NCBI RefSeq assembly: GCF_000017805.1
Contig: NC_009767.1
Location: forward strand, 3,472,001-3,536,000
Source of the DNA: Roseiflexus castenholzii DSM 13941
GTDB lineage: Bacteria; Chloroflexota; Chloroflexia; Chloroflexales; Roseiflexaceae
Direction of reading: 5' to 3'
Length of the DNA stretch: 64,000 bases
Shown here: positions 1 through 8,714 of the stretch, piece after piece
How positions within the stretch are numbered: the first letter of the stretch is position 1
How the letters are laid out: every line of letters starts with the position of its first letter
Position numbers and translations under genes: made by a program
Notes under the pieces: model-generated
Told to the model about the DNA's origin: nothing
The model's input: the letters and a program-made list of their open reading frames with translations, nothing else
The model's database searches: none

Positions 1-370
1 GCGTCGTATAACTCGTGATGTCCATATGCGCCGACGCGACCAGCGGCAGATTGAACATCTTTGCGAGTGTGATGCCGGTAGGACCAAGGAAGGCGGGATT
101 GACAACATGGACGAGATGAGGCTGAAATGCGCGCAGCTCGCGCACAATTTTGCCGCTTGGCAAATTGATCCGAAGTTCGGGATAGAGCCAGAACCGGGGT
201 CCGCCGGTGCGCACCAGGCGATGCCCGGCATACGTTTCGGGCATATCGGGAGGACCGAAGAGCAACACCTGGTGCCCTTTGTCGTACAGGTGTTGCAGCG
301 CGAGACAGAGCACCGAGACCACACCATCGATTTTGGGCAGGAAGGTCTCGGTAAAAATGGCAATCCGCAT
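1..370 (-). CDS. Glycosyltransferase family 4 protein, N-terminal part (cut by window edge)
   Basis: Read on the minus strand from ATG at 370, this gives 123 residues running off the window. It starts MRIAIFTETFLPKIDGVVS, the typical first beta strand and donor loop of GT4 enzymes that use nucleotide sugars (SqdX and PimB-like branch). A second Rossmann strand follows (HLVHVVNPAFLGPTG), then the HMDITSYTT segment that in relatives reads HTDxxxY. The catalytic C-terminal half lies outside the window, so donor and acceptor cannot be named. A TATAAT box sits about 32 bases upstream (403-408), so it probably has its own promoter although the STAS gene ahead points the same way. Confidence 0.85.
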   Translation of the reverse strand, partial: MRIAIFTETFLPKIDGVVSVLCLALQHLYDKGHQVLLFGPPDMPETYAGHRLVRTGGPRFWLYPELRINLPSGKIVRELRAFQPHLVHVVNPAFLGPTGITLAKMFNLPLVASAHMDITSYTT

Positions 371-402
371 AAAAGCATCTCGCTACAATGAAGGTTACAC
401 GG

Positions 403-408
403 ATTATA
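403..408 (-). promoter_or_regulatory. -10 box for the GT4 gene
   Basis: The minus strand reads TATAAT here, in the short gap between the STAS gene stop and the GT4 start. A CTGACA-like -35 exists but at a long spacing of 19, so only the -10 is convincing. Confidence 0.4.
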
Positions 409-415
409 CCATTTT

Positions 416-1360
416 TCACAGGTGCAATGTCAGTGCATCTTGTGGCGAACGGCAGGTGATGAGGTCGGGAAGCGTTATACTTAAAGACGCCAGAAGCGCG
501 GCAACCGCAGGGGAAATGCCGCTGACCGCTACTCGACAGCCGATCAGTTGCAGCGCCTGCGCCGTCTGAATCAGACTATTGGCGACCGACTCATCAACAT
601 GCGAGACGCCGGCAATATCGAGGATAACCAGTCGCGCGCGCTGGCGCGCGGCGGTCTCCAGCAACCGTTTGTTCAGCGCCTGCGCGCGACGCGCATCGAG
701 ACGACCCACCACCGGCGCCAACAGCACGCCATCGGCAATCGTGATCGCCGGTGTTTCCAGATCCGAGATTAACCGGAGCAACTGCTCCTGTTCGGCATTG
801 CGTCGTTCCAGTTCATTGGCACGTTGCTGCGCGAGCGTCAGCGCATTCGCCGCGCGCTCTCGTTCTTCCTCGGCAATCCGACGCGCCGCTTCCAGACGCT
901 GTGCGTTGTCCACCGCCAGCCGGCTGAGCGCCATGCCGCCGGCAAGCACCGCATAGGCTGCCAGGTTGACCGGTTTGGTGTACACGCCGCTCCACTCGCC
1001 GCGAACGAGCAGGATGACCAGCAGCAGCGCCGCATTGATCAGCAACCAGCGCGGACCGGTGAGCACCAGCGCTATCACCATGGGAACCGCGTGCAAGAGG
1101 TCCATCTGCTGTGAAATGTATGGTTCGTTGATAAACGCAGCAATCACCAGCGCGATTCCAAGCGCCATCAGATGGCGAGCATACTCCCAGCCGCGCCTGT
1201 AGGCGATCAGCAATATCCCGGTAGATGCGGCGGCGACGGCATATCCCACGCGCGTCATCAGGAGAGCATCGCGCATCAGCACATCAGCCAGAGCCGCCAG
1301 TGAACCGATCAGGATGAGCACGAACAGAAACGTATTGATCCTGCGCTGCGTCCAGCCCAT
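416..1360 (-). CDS. Membrane-anchored STAS domain protein (RsbR-like)
   Basis: 314 residues. About five hydrophobic segments fill residues 1-145, followed by a charged coiled coil (about 155-200, rich in EEERER and QQRANELERR) and a C-terminal STAS domain (about 205-310) with LETPAITIADGVLLAPVVG and the ILDIAGVSHVDES strand-helix. The STAS serine/threonine region is where RsbR/RsbS proteins are phosphorylated in stressosomes, so a signalling role in partner switching is likely; the input signal is unknown. The ATG at 1360 is chosen because AAGGAG lies about 9 bases upstream; the frame is open further up but that stretch overlaps the divergent promoter region. Paralogues lie at 31143-31523 and 31797-32822. 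Confidence 0.85.
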   Translation of the reverse strand: MGWTQRRINTFLFVLILIGSLAALADVLMRDALLMTRVGYAVAAASTGILLIAYRRGWEYARHLMALGIALVIAAFINEPYISQQMDLLHAVPMVIALVLTGPRWLLINAALLLVILLVRGEWSGVYTKPVNLAAYAVLAGGMALSRLAVDNAQRLEAARRIAEEERERAANALTLAQQRANELERRNAEQEQLLRLISDLETPAITIADGVLLAPVVGRLDARRAQALNKRLLETAARQRARLVILDIAGVSHVDESVANSLIQTAQALQLIGCRVAVSGISPAVAALLASLSITLPDLITCRSPQDALTLHL

Positions 1361-1396
1361 CTTTATCTGCTCCTTCGTTCCATGACCGTCCAGGGC

Positions 1397-1405
1397 ATTA
1401 TAACA
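1397..1405 (-). promoter_or_regulatory. Extended -10 promoter element for the STAS gene
   Basis: The minus strand reads TGTTATAAT, an extended -10 (TGnTATAAT), about 37 bases before the ATG at 1360. The TTGACC just upstream is only 12 bases away, so it is not a normal -35. Confidence 0.5.
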
Positions 1406-1513
1406 AAGCAGCCTGGTCAAGTGGCAGAGGTGATGGTCACCAATGAATGGCGGAGCGGAGTAAGGTGAGACATCTCCGCACGCTACGCTCTCCTCCCTAT
1501 CCAACCCGTGTGG

Positions 1514-1519
1514 TACAAT
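1514..1519 (+). promoter_or_regulatory. -10 box giving a probably leaderless mRNA
   Basis: TACAAT ends six bases before the ATG at 1526. With a start site 6-7 bases downstream, the transcript would begin at or next to the start codon. No Shine-Dalgarno sequence is present, which fits leaderless translation. Confidence 0.4.
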
Positions 1520-1525
1520 ACCATT

Positions 1526-3928
1526 ATGCATCGCCTATGCTGCACGCTGGCGCTGGCAGTGTCGCTGGTTGCCTGTGCGCCGGAAGCCCCCATACCTGCG
1601 CTGGAAACGTCGATCCCGACGCCGCTCGCGTCAGAGGTGGCGACACCCGATGGTACACGTTCCTCTGAGACGTCGGCGCCTGATGCCACGGTGTTCCCCG
1701 CCGCTTCTCCCAATGACCTGCTTGCGCGCGGATTGGAGCGGCGCGCTGCCGGTGATTACGACGCGGCTGCCCAGGCATTCTTCGCTGCCATGAACGCTGC
1801 GCCGGGGACGCCGGTCGGGAGGGAGGCGCGCTTTTACCTGGCGGAAAGTTTTGCCCTCCGTGAACGTTGGACATCGGCGTTCGAGGCATTCACTGCCTTC
1901 GTTGCCGATGGCGTGCAGGATACGTTGACGACGCGGGCATGGTTCTGGATCGCGCGCAGTCACGAGGAGGCTGGTTCGCACGCAGCGGCGGTTGCAGCGT
2001 ATGCGCAGTACCGCGCCTTCGATCCCCCCGCAGCGCCATATGCGCGAATGCGTCAGGCAGCGCAGGAAGGGGCGCTCGGTCGTCTTGAGGATGCCGCAGC
2101 GGGGTACGAGACGGTTGCGCGGAGCGCGATTGCACGCGGGCAGCGCGCTGCGGCGTATGAGGCAGCGATCCGCGCGCGCCGCTCCCTGGGGCAGAACGAT
2201 GCGGCGTTGCAACTGGCCGCCGAACTGTTGGCGCTGGCACAGCGGCCGGAGTACCGCGCGCGCCTGTTGATCGAACTTGCCGATCTGCCCCGCTCCCAGG
2301 GAGATGTGGCAACGGCGCGCACGTGGTTGGTCGAGGGTCTCGAACGTGCGCCGGGGTTGCCGGCGGCGCTGGCGGCAGTGGATCGACTCCGCGCCGATCC
2401 TGAGATTGCCCTTCCGCCTGAGTTGGTCGCGCGCGTCTACGAAGCGCACGGACGCTGGTCCGACGCGCTGGCTGCGCTCGATGCGGCGCTTGCCGGCGCC
2501 GATGCGACACAGCGCGCCGATCTGCTGCGACGACGGGCGCTGGCGCTGCGGGAACTGGGAAACTTTACGGCGGCGCTGGAAGGGTTCGACGCTGCAATTG
2601 CCGCCGCTGGCGAAAGCGACGCCGGTGTGCAGGCGCGCCTCGACCGGATTCAGACCGTCGGGCAGAGTGGCGCCACTGAGTCTGCTATTCAGGGGTATCG
2701 TGATTTTGCGGCAGCGTGGCCGGACGACCCGCGCGCGCCGGAGGCGCTGCGTCGCGCAGCGCTGTTGCTCGACCGGCTTGGCAATGCGGATGCTGCGGCA
2801 CAGCAGCGTATCGACCTGGGACGACGCTACCCGGCGTTGCCGCTGGCGCAAGAAGCCTGGTTCGCCGGAGGGTTGCATCTGTTCGTGTCGGGACAAACGG
2901 TGCAAGCGCGGCAGGTATGGGAAGAACTGGCATCTGCCACGTCGGGGAGTGTGGCGCTGCGCGCGCGCTACTGGGCAGCGCGCGCGGCGCTTGCCACCGG
3001 CGACACGGATGCGGGTCGCGCGGCGCTGGAACAGATCATTATCGCAGCGCCAGATTCCTATCCCGCCGCGCGCGCGCGCGCCCTCCTCAACCGCCAGGAA
3101 ACTGGCGCGCTACCGCTCGATGCGCCGATCAGCGCCGACGACTGGCGCGCCGTCGAGGAGTGGCTTGCCACATGGGCTGGCGCGCCGCCGCCGGACGTGC
3201 CGGACCCGGCGGGCGATCCTGCTGTGCAGCGCGCGCTCGAACTCGACGCGCTTAACCTGCGGGTCGAAGCAATGGCGGAATGGTCGGTTGCCCTTGCCGC
3301 GCGCGACGACGACCCCTACGCGCTCTATCTGCTGGGGCGCTATGCCCACGACCACGGCGCTGCCAGCGTGGCGCTGCGCGCGGCTAATCGCCTGGTGCGC
3401 CTGGCGCCCGGCGGTGATTCGGCGAGTGCGCCTCTGGCGCTCCGGCGGCTCCTCTACCCCGTGCCGTTCACGCCGGTCGTGCTGGCGCGCGCGCGTGAGT
3501 TCAGCGTCGATCCGGCGTTCATGTTCGCGCTGTTGCGCCAGGAGAGCGCCTTCGACCCGGCGGCAACCTCATGGGCTGGAGCGCGCGGGCTGGCGCAGGT
3601 GATGCCTGCTACCGGTCAGGGGATCGCGCAGGCATTGGGGGTATCCGGCTTCCGCGAAGTAGACCTCTACCGGCCCGATCTCAGCGTGCGGTTTGGCGCG
3701 TTCTATATCAGCCGCCAGATCACAGCGATGAACGGGAGCCTGGAGGGGGCGCTCGCGGCATACAACGGCGGACCCGGCAACGCGCGGCGCTGGTCGGGGG
3801 GCGCGCCGATCATCGACCCGGACCTCTTCGCCGAGCGGATCGACTTTTTCGAGACCAGAAATTATGTCAAATCTGTGATTGCCCAGTACGACGTGTACCG
3901 GCGGCTCTACCGCTGGAGCGGGGAATGA
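1526..3928 (+). CDS. Lytic transglycosylase lipoprotein (Slt70-like) with TPR-type repeats
   Basis: 800 residues. The N-terminus is a lipoprotein signal ending in LVAC at Cys17, so the protein should be anchored outside the membrane. Residues of about 60-600 form helical TPR-like repeats, including a clear YbgF/Slt-type pattern (LARGLERRAAGDYDAAAQAF). The C-terminus is a GH23 SLT domain: RQESAFDP with the catalytic Glu at about 673, GARGLAQVMPATG, and AAYNGGPGNARRW. This domain cleaves the MurNAc-GlcNAc bond in peptidoglycan with 1,6-anhydro product formation. ATG 1526 is preferred to the in-frame GTG at 1508 because the lipobox position is then normal and the -10 box would otherwise lie inside the gene. 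Its stop abuts the stop of the convergent DUF507 gene. Confidence 0.93.
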   Translation: MHRLCCTLALAVSLVACAPEAPIPALETSIPTPLASEVATPDGTRSSETSAPDATVFPAASPNDLLARGLERRAAGDYDAAAQAFFAAMNAAPGTPVGREARFYLAESFALRERWTSAFEAFTAFVADGVQDTLTTRAWFWIARSHEEAGSHAAAVAAYAQYRAFDPPAAPYARMRQAAQEGALGRLEDAAAGYETVARSAIARGQRAAAYEAAIRARRSLGQNDAALQLAAELLALAQRPEYRARLLIELADLPRSQGDVATARTWLVEGLERAPGLPAALAAVDRLRADPEIALPPELVARVYEAHGRWSDALAALDAALAGADATQRADLLRRRALALRELGNFTAALEGFDAAIAAAGESDAGVQARLDRIQTVGQSGATESAIQGYRDFAAAWPDDPRAPEALRRAALLLDRLGNADAAAQQRIDLGRRYPALPLAQEAWFAGGLHLFVSGQTVQARQVWEELASATSGSVALRARYWAARAALATGDTDAGRAALEQIIIAAPDSYPAARARALLNRQETGALPLDAPISADDWRAVEEWLATWAGAPPPDVPDPAGDPAVQRALELDALNLRVEAMAEWSVALAARDDDPYALYLLGRYAHDHGAASVALRAANRLVRLAPGGDSASAPLALRRLLYPVPFTPVVLARAREFSVDPAFMFALLRQESAFDPAATSWAGARGLAQVMPATGQGIAQALGVSGFREVDLYRPDLSVRFGAFYISRQITAMNGSLEGALAAYNGGPGNARRWSGGAPIIDPDLFAERIDFFETRNYVKSVIAQYDVYRRLYRWSGE

Positions 3929-4210
3929 TCACAGCACCAGGCGGCGCTCACGCACCAGGCGCTGCTTGGTCTTCTTGAACAGATCGTCGTAACTCAGGCG
4001 GCCCATCGTAATCTCGTACTTGTATGCCTGCAACATCTTGTGGATCTCGGCGTCGAGCAGTTCTTCGACCATCAGTTCGTCGGTCATGATCTGCTGCACC
4101 GCCAGGCGCAACTGACTGTCGTCGCCACGAAACATGATGCCGTCCACTTCTGCCAGGTAATCGACGAGCGCCGCCGCAAGTTGCTCGACTTTGGCGGGTG
4201 ATAGTTTCAC
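3929..4210 (-). CDS. DUF507 family protein
   Basis: 93 residues starting at GTG 4210 (VKLSPAKVEQLAAALVDYL). The start is fixed by a strong AAAGGAGG about 6 bases upstream; the longer frame upstream has no ribosome site. Length and pattern match DUF507, a small all-helical soluble family often seen in thermophiles and deltaproteobacteria, with no known activity. The C-terminal SYDDLFKKTKQRLVRERR segment is typical of the family. Transcription may start at a TATGAT box (minus strand, 4272-4277) inside the end of the next gene upstream. Confidence 0.8.
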   Translation of the reverse strand: MKLSPAKVEQLAAALVDYLAEVDGIMFRGDDSQLRLAVQQIMTDELMVEELLDAEIHKMLQAYKYEITMGRLSYDDLFKKTKQRLVRERRLVL

Positions 4211-4266
4211 GGGCGCCTCCTTTCTTCGTCGGACGGATCTGAGACCCGCCACAACGACGTTTCTTC

Positions 4267-5121
4267 CTATATCATAGCAGAGTATCGCCCCCACACTGCA
4301 CGCCGCAACCGCGCGACCGAGTCGCACAGTGCTTCGTCGGTGTCGCGCCCGAAGCCGCCTGATTTAGGAACGCCACCGATTTCGAGAATGGCTGCCCCAC
4401 GATATCCTCGTTCCCTTAGTTCGCAAAAGCGCGCTTCGAAGTCGATGCTGCCCTGACCGAGCGGCAGATGATGGTTGACCGCCGGCAGCGGTGTATCAGA
4501 GACGTGGAGCAACGTCATGCGTGGCGCGAGATCGAGCCAGTCGTTAAGTTCATTGGTTGGGGTATGGTTCAGGTCCCATACGAAACCGAGTTCGGGCGCC
4601 GCTTCGAGCGCCTGTGTGATCGCCTCGATCCGCGCAAAGAGCGGCACATCCGGTTCGTTGTGTTCCAACGCAAGGGTAAAGCCGTTGGCGCGCGCCATGT
4701 CGGCTCCCACGATCAGGGTGTCGATCAACATCGCCTCCAGCGCGCACAGTTCGGCGTCGGTCAGGCGCGTTGCCGGTGCAAAGTGCCAGTGCACATGACG
4801 AATCGCCAACCGCCGAATAGCATCCAGGTTATTGCGCAGCACGTCGAGCGGCGTTACACCGGAAGCGGTGCGCCCGTTCGCCCCGACCCGCACGACAATT
4901 TCCATCACGGCGGACATATCGTTGCTGATAAGCATGTCGCCGACGGCTGCAAGCGACATGCCGAGATATGCCGCATCGATACCCTGCTCCCGCCCGTGGA
5001 TCTGGATGCAGTCACACCCAAGCCCGCGTGCAAACGCGATCTCATGCGACACCGGGCGCCAGTTGATCGGGAACAGGCGCGCATTGAAGCCGATAGCGAC
5101 GGGGGGGACGGTCTGGTTCAT
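4267..5121 (-). CDS. Sugar phosphate isomerase/epimerase-like TIM barrel (AP endonuclease 2 fold)
   Basis: 284 residues, the usual length for this fold. Visible strands include CDCIQIHGREQG near the start, RHVHWHFAP, a LALEHNEPD strand with the metal-ligand Glu, FVWDLNHTPTN with Asp and His, LLHVSDTP, and the late SIDFEARFCEL with AAILEIGG. These follow the Xyl_isom-like_TIM pattern (PF01261) with a Glu/Asp/His metal site. The substrate is unknown; relatives include hydroxypyruvate isomerase, inosose dehydratase and endonuclease IV. The GEGSID-type motif here is GQGSIDF. A GAGAAG ribosome site lies just ahead of ATG 5121. It lies downstream of the GT4 gene on the same strand. Confidence 0.8.
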   Translation of the reverse strand: MNQTVPPVAIGFNARLFPINWRPVSHEIAFARGLGCDCIQIHGREQGIDAAYLGMSLAAVGDMLISNDMSAVMEIVVRVGANGRTASGVTPLDVLRNNLDAIRRLAIRHVHWHFAPATRLTDAELCALEAMLIDTLIVGADMARANGFTLALEHNEPDVPLFARIEAITQALEAAPELGFVWDLNHTPTNELNDWLDLAPRMTLLHVSDTPLPAVNHHLPLGQGSIDFEARFCELRERGYRGAAILEIGGVPKSGGFGRDTDEALCDSVARLRRAVWGRYSAMI

Positions 5122-5245
5122 GTCACACTTCTCGAAAAGGTTGACGCAAACATCCGCAATCGATACGCCTTCCTTCTTTACGCCTTCGCCTCAACCTGCA
5201 TGACAAATCTTCCAGTGGTACGGCTTTCGATAACTGCGCGGATGT

Positions 5246-6433
5246 TCAGGTTCCATCTTCCATCACTGCTGCCACCGTTCGCCGCGCCACGTCTTCCCAG
5301 CGGCAGTTTTCCAACACCCAGGCGCGTCCACGCGCTCCGAGCGCGCGCCGCAGCGCACGATTTTCCAGCAGCAGATCAAGTGCAGCAGCAAATTCGGCGA
5401 AGCCGTCGAAACTCAACCCGCCGCCGCTTGCCTCGACGGCCTCGCGAGTAACGTCGCAGCGCGCATTGACGAGCGCCGGCGCCCCCTGCAACCACGACTC
5501 CATCAGCACAATCGAAAAACTTTCATAAGTCGAAGGCTGAATAAAGACATCGGCGGCAGCATAGGCATCGTGGCGCTCCTGTACGCTCACGTCCCCCAGA
5601 TCGAGGACGATAGCCCTGAGCGGCGGCGGAATGTCCACCGGATCGCGTCCGGTCAGCACCAGGGTCAGCGGTGTTTTCCGGCGCGCCCAGTATTCGCGCA
5701 GGTACATCAGCAGCATGGGAAAGTTCTTTGAGACGTCGCGCCGACCGGCATAGCGCAGCACCGGACCGTGTAGTCCATATTTTTTACGGAATGCCGCGCC
5801 ATCGCCGCGCGGCGTCAGGTCGATCCCTTCACCCGCCATGACAACCCGATCAGGCGGAAGGTCGTAGAGACGCAGCGCAAGCATACGTTCGGCAGGGCTG
5901 TTCGCAAGCACGCGCCGGGTGTGGCGAAACATCCAGCGATAGGTGCTGTACCGGGCATACGGTTCATCGTGCAGGCATGGCAAAAGATAGCCGCGTTCTC
6001 CGGCGAGCAATGTTCCCCAAAAGGTCGTTGGAAACGGATAGGGTATGAAGATGAATCGCCGCCGGTCACGTTCTGCGGCAATAGCGTCGAGCAGCGCATC
6101 ACTCGATAGCAGCGACGCCAGCAAGCGCCGTTCGTGATCGGGAAAGTCGATCCAGTCGGCAGGGAGCCTGGCGCGCTGCACGGCTGCGGGAATGTACGGA
6201 TCGCAGGGCGCGGGGCGCGGCGGTGTGAGGGGAAAACGTTGCACCGGCACGCTATCGACGACGTCGGGGCCTGTGCGATAGTATGGAGCCGGCGGACTGA
6301 ACGAATCGCGCCCGTCGGTCGTCCAAACCTCGACCGGCGCGCCGAGCGCGTGGATCGCCGCAGCCAGTTGGCGCGCCTGCGTCTCGGCGCCGCCTGCCGT
6401 ATCGGGACCAAACCAGGGTACAACGATGGTCAT
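5246..6433 (-). CDS. Glycosyltransferase family 4 protein
   Basis: 395 residues. The N-terminus (MTIVVPWFGPDTAGGAETQ) has the GGAE motif of GT4 donor-binding enzymes. The C-terminal domain shows AGRRDVSKNFPMLL (the K of the sugar-nucleotide phosphate site), then AAADVFIQPSTYESFSIVLMESWLQGAPALV, with the EX7E region where the first Glu is in YESF. This is a retaining GT-B enzyme, cytoplasmic, probably making a cell-surface glycan. The ATG at 6433 gives the canonical start; an in-frame ATG at 6445 adds four residues, and neither has a good ribosome site. Confidence 0.88.
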   Translation of the reverse strand: MTIVVPWFGPDTAGGAETQARQLAAAIHALGAPVEVWTTDGRDSFSPPAPYYRTGPDVVDSVPVQRFPLTPPRPAPCDPYIPAAVQRARLPADWIDFPDHERRLLASLLSSDALLDAIAAERDRRRFIFIPYPFPTTFWGTLLAGERGYLLPCLHDEPYARYSTYRWMFRHTRRVLANSPAERMLALRLYDLPPDRVVMAGEGIDLTPRGDGAAFRKKYGLHGPVLRYAGRRDVSKNFPMLLMYLREYWARRKTPLTLVLTGRDPVDIPPPLRAIVLDLGDVSVQERHDAYAAADVFIQPSTYESFSIVLMESWLQGAPALVNARCDVTREAVEASGGGLSFDGFAEFAAALDLLLENRALRRALGARGRAWVLENCRWEDVARRTVAAVMEDGT

Positions 6434-6599
6434 GATGTCGGACATAGCACTATTGAATGAGAGCCGACTTACAGCGCCGCCCGCGCACCGAGGCTGTTGC
6501 CGGGCAGTCATCCACGACTTAAGTCAATTATCCGCGCTATCCTACATGCCATCCAGGAGCGCCTGCCACGAGTCGGTTTCGCCCCCTGCCCCTGATCTC

Positions 6600-6735
6600 C
6601 CTGCTTTAAGGGCAGACAGAACATCCGAGCGAACACCGGCACTCCCACCGTGGGACTCCCACCGTGGAACGTCCGCGCGTGGCGCCGGTCTTCCCTCTCC
6701 CGCGCGGGAGAGGGGCAGGGTATGAGGGGCGTGCT
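6600..6735 (+). repeat. Dispersed repeat family B, copy 1
   Basis: The core TTAAGGGCAGACAGAACATC, then GAGCGAACACCGGCACTCCC, recurs at 13959 (same strand) and 45640-45785 (opposite strand). The downstream CTCTCCCGCGCGGGAGAG makes a strong hairpin. It fills most of the gap between the GT4 gene and the duplicated protein; no gene is evident in 6512-6838. Confidence 0.6.
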
Positions 6736-6838
6736 GTCCGCCCTTGAACGCTCCCCGCAGGCGAAGAGCATCAACGGCGCTCCCTCGCGGGAAAGAGGCG
6801 ACATCCGGCGTGACAACACGGGGAATGCTCACAGTCCA

Positions 6839-7672
6839 CTACCTGCGAACTGCCGGGCGAGAAGCGCGGAACGCAGCGATCTCAGCGCGCGAGGCGGCAT
6901 CAACGCGGATCAACGCACGCAACGCAGCGGTCAACGCTTCATTGGCGGCGTTCTGCTGCTCAACGATAGGATTGATCAGCCAGCGCAGGTATTGGCGCAC
7001 TACCCGGTTGTGCAGTGCGATCACCTTTTCGGCGACAGTGCGCCCGGTAAGAGTCCAGTGGGCTGTGACGGTTTGCCGCGATTGTGCGTGATTCAGCGCA
7101 TCGAGCAATTCCAGTTCGATAAAGCGCGCGGGAGGCTCCGAAGCCGCGCGTTCGCGCACCTGCGCCATGAGATCGGCATGGTTTGGCGCACTCGCAGGAT
7201 CGATCTCAGCAGCAGAATGCTCCTCCGGGGCGCGCTCATTGGCGCCATTGTCGCCCTGTGTCTCGTTCCCTTTGTTGCGTGTCTGCGTCTCGGTTTCCTG
7301 CTGCTCTGCCACCTGATGCGCCAGTTCCTGGTAGGCCTCCGCCAGCAGGCGCAGGGTGCGTGCAGCGGCATCGTTGAACGCATTCTGCTGCTCGACGATT
7401 GGATTAATGTACCAGCGCAGGTAGCGCCGCACGATTTTGTTGATCAGCGCCATCACCTTCTGCGGTAGGGTGCGCCCGATGAGGGGCCAGTGCGCGCTGA
7501 CCACCCGTGTGATTTCGAGGTCGTCGAGGCTGCGTTGCAAGGCGCGATGGAGCGTGTCGTCGCCAATCTGCCGGCGAGCTTCGTGCTGCGCGCGCACCGC
7601 AGCGCGCAGTTGTTCGAGGATGGCGGCGACGTCGGGTGCGCCATCGACAGGTTGTGGTCGATTATCGGTCAT
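6839..7672 (-). CDS. Uncharacterised protein with an internal duplication
   Basis: 277 residues, soluble and helical. Two copies of one segment are clear: VVSAHWPLIGRTLPQKVMAL with YLRWYINPIVEQQNAFN (about residues 56-100), and TVTAHWTLTGRTVAEKVIAL with YLRWLINPIVEQQNAAN (about 200-245). Between them is a low-complexity Glu/Gln/Asn linker (about 125-165). The function is not recognised. Similar RYLRW-INPIVEQQN segments occur, to my memory, in Chloroflexota proteins near glycan genes, but that is not checked. Its ATG overlaps the stop of the GIY-YIG gene by four bases (ATGA), so the two are translationally coupled. Confidence 0.75.
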   Translation of the reverse strand: MTDNRPQPVDGAPDVAAILEQLRAAVRAQHEARRQIGDDTLHRALQRSLDDLEITRVVSAHWPLIGRTLPQKVMALINKIVRRYLRWYINPIVEQQNAFNDAAARTLRLLAEAYQELAHQVAEQQETETQTRNKGNETQGDNGANERAPEEHSAAEIDPASAPNHADLMAQVRERAASEPPARFIELELLDALNHAQSRQTVTAHWTLTGRTVAEKVIALHNRVVRQYLRWLINPIVEQQNAANEALTAALRALIRVDAASRAEIAAFRASRPAVRR

Positions 7673-8142
7673 GGGCTGTCGAACGTGTGAATTTCAATAT
7701 TCAACTGCTGCACACAAACCGGCATCCGTTCGACACACTGAAGCAGCGTATCGGTCAAAACGCGCGGCGGCGGTCGAACGGCAGAGAAGAACAGGTGACT
7801 TGTGCAGCGACTGTCGCTTGCGCCAAAACCCGGGGCGATCGGCTGAACCATCGGCGCAGCGCTCAGCGCATCGACCCACAGGCGTTCGAGTCGCGCCGAA
7901 CAGGCGACGCACCAGGCTTCCTCGAGGTGGCTATGGGTGCGCAGATAGTCGATATGCCAGTGCGGGCGCACCTTATCTTTCCGAGCATGGTACGCCAGAC
8001 GCGCCGGTAATCCGCCTGGTCCAAAGGCGCTGCCAACATAGAGATAATACCCGGCAGGAAAGTCCAGCGCGCCGAGTTTACCGACGGGCAACCCTGCGAT
8101 ATCGCGGTCAAGCCGCAGAATGAGCAGGTAGGTCCCTTTCAC
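7669..8142 (-). CDS. GIY-YIG family protein (DUF123-like)
   Basis: 157 residues from GTG 8142, supported by GGGAG five bases upstream. The protein starts with KGTYLLILRLDRD, followed by FPAGYYLYVGSAFGPGGL, the GIY-YIG-like core seen in DUF123 proteins, and RPHWHIDYLRTH. Conserved CVACSARLERLW and PGFGASDSRCTSHLF (the FGxSDCxCxSHL motif of DUF123) follow. DUF123 domains are often fused to or found near endonuclease III, so a DNA-related role is possible but unproven. It is the first gene of a two-gene unit with the duplicated protein. Confidence 0.82.
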   Translation of the reverse strand: MKGTYLLILRLDRDIAGLPVGKLGALDFPAGYYLYVGSAFGPGGLPARLAYHARKDKVRPHWHIDYLRTHSHLEEAWCVACSARLERLWVDALSAAPMVQPIAPGFGASDSRCTSHLFFSAVRPPPRVLTDTLLQCVERMPVCVQQLNIEIHTFDSP

Positions 8143-8214
8143 GATCTCCCTCTCATCCCCATGCCTTTTGCAGAGGTGCGCGCGAGAGCGCAATGCGCAA
8201 AGATCCAGCGTATG

Positions 8215-8459
8215 ATACCAATGACCGGTGACCATCCGGCATTGTCACCCCGAGCAGCGCGAGGGGTCGTGCGCGACCCGCGCCGATTCCTCGCTGCGTT
8301 TACCCTGAGCGAAGCGAAGGGCTCGGAATGACCAGTATGCGGCATCGTCAATCGTAAGGGGGCGTGCGCGACCCGCGCCGATTCCTCGCTGCGTTTACCC
8401 TGAGCGAAGCGAAGGGCTCGGAATGACCCGCATGCGGCATCGTCAAGCGTCATTGGTAT
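8215..8459 (+). repeat. Composite of the 150-bp MITE-like element (one truncated copy plus one 3' part)
   Basis: The left end begins ATACCAATGACCGGTGACC and runs to about 8357. A second, 5'-truncated copy from about 8359 ends with CATTGGTAT at 8459. The inner segment with GAGCGAAGCGAAGGGCTCGG appears twice. Family members with both ends are at 8517, 12705, 39433 and 63725. Confidence 0.8.
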
Positions 8460-8516
8460 CACCTCTCGCCTCTCGCCTCTCACCTCTCGCCTCTCACCTC
8501 TCACCTCTCGCCTCTC
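8460..8516 (+). repeat. CCTCTCGC/CCTCTCAC microsatellite
   Basis: Short tandem units of CCTCTCGC and CCTCTCAC lie exactly between two MITE-like copies. No stop-free gene or signal is associated with it. Confidence 0.7.
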
Positions 8517-8666
8517 ATACCAATTCCCTGTGACCATCCGGCATGGTCACCCCGAGCAAAGCGAGGGGTCGTGCGCGACCCGCGCAGATTCCTCGCTGCG
8601 TTTACCCTGAGCGAAGCGAAGGGCTCGGAATGACCAGCATGCGGCATCTTCAATCGTAATTGGTAT
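8517..8666 (+). mobile_element. 150-bp MITE-like element
   Basis: A full copy of 150 bases with terminal ATACCAAT and ATTGGTAT. The ends are imperfect inverted repeats of about 28 bases. It carries no ORF that looks real. Confidence 0.75.
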
Positions 8667-8714
8667 GAACCATCTCAACAGCGACTCGTTCTCTTTATGT
8701 CACAGTTCCTGCCG

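Noticed and set aside
1631..2905. 424-aa minus-strand frame opposite the lytic transglycosylase
   Set aside because: It is Arg/Cys-rich and a shadow of a GC-rich gene whose plus-strand product has clear catalytic motifs.
2277..3602. 441-aa plus-strand frame inside slt
   Set aside because: Arg/Trp-rich out-of-frame reading of slt; no motif.
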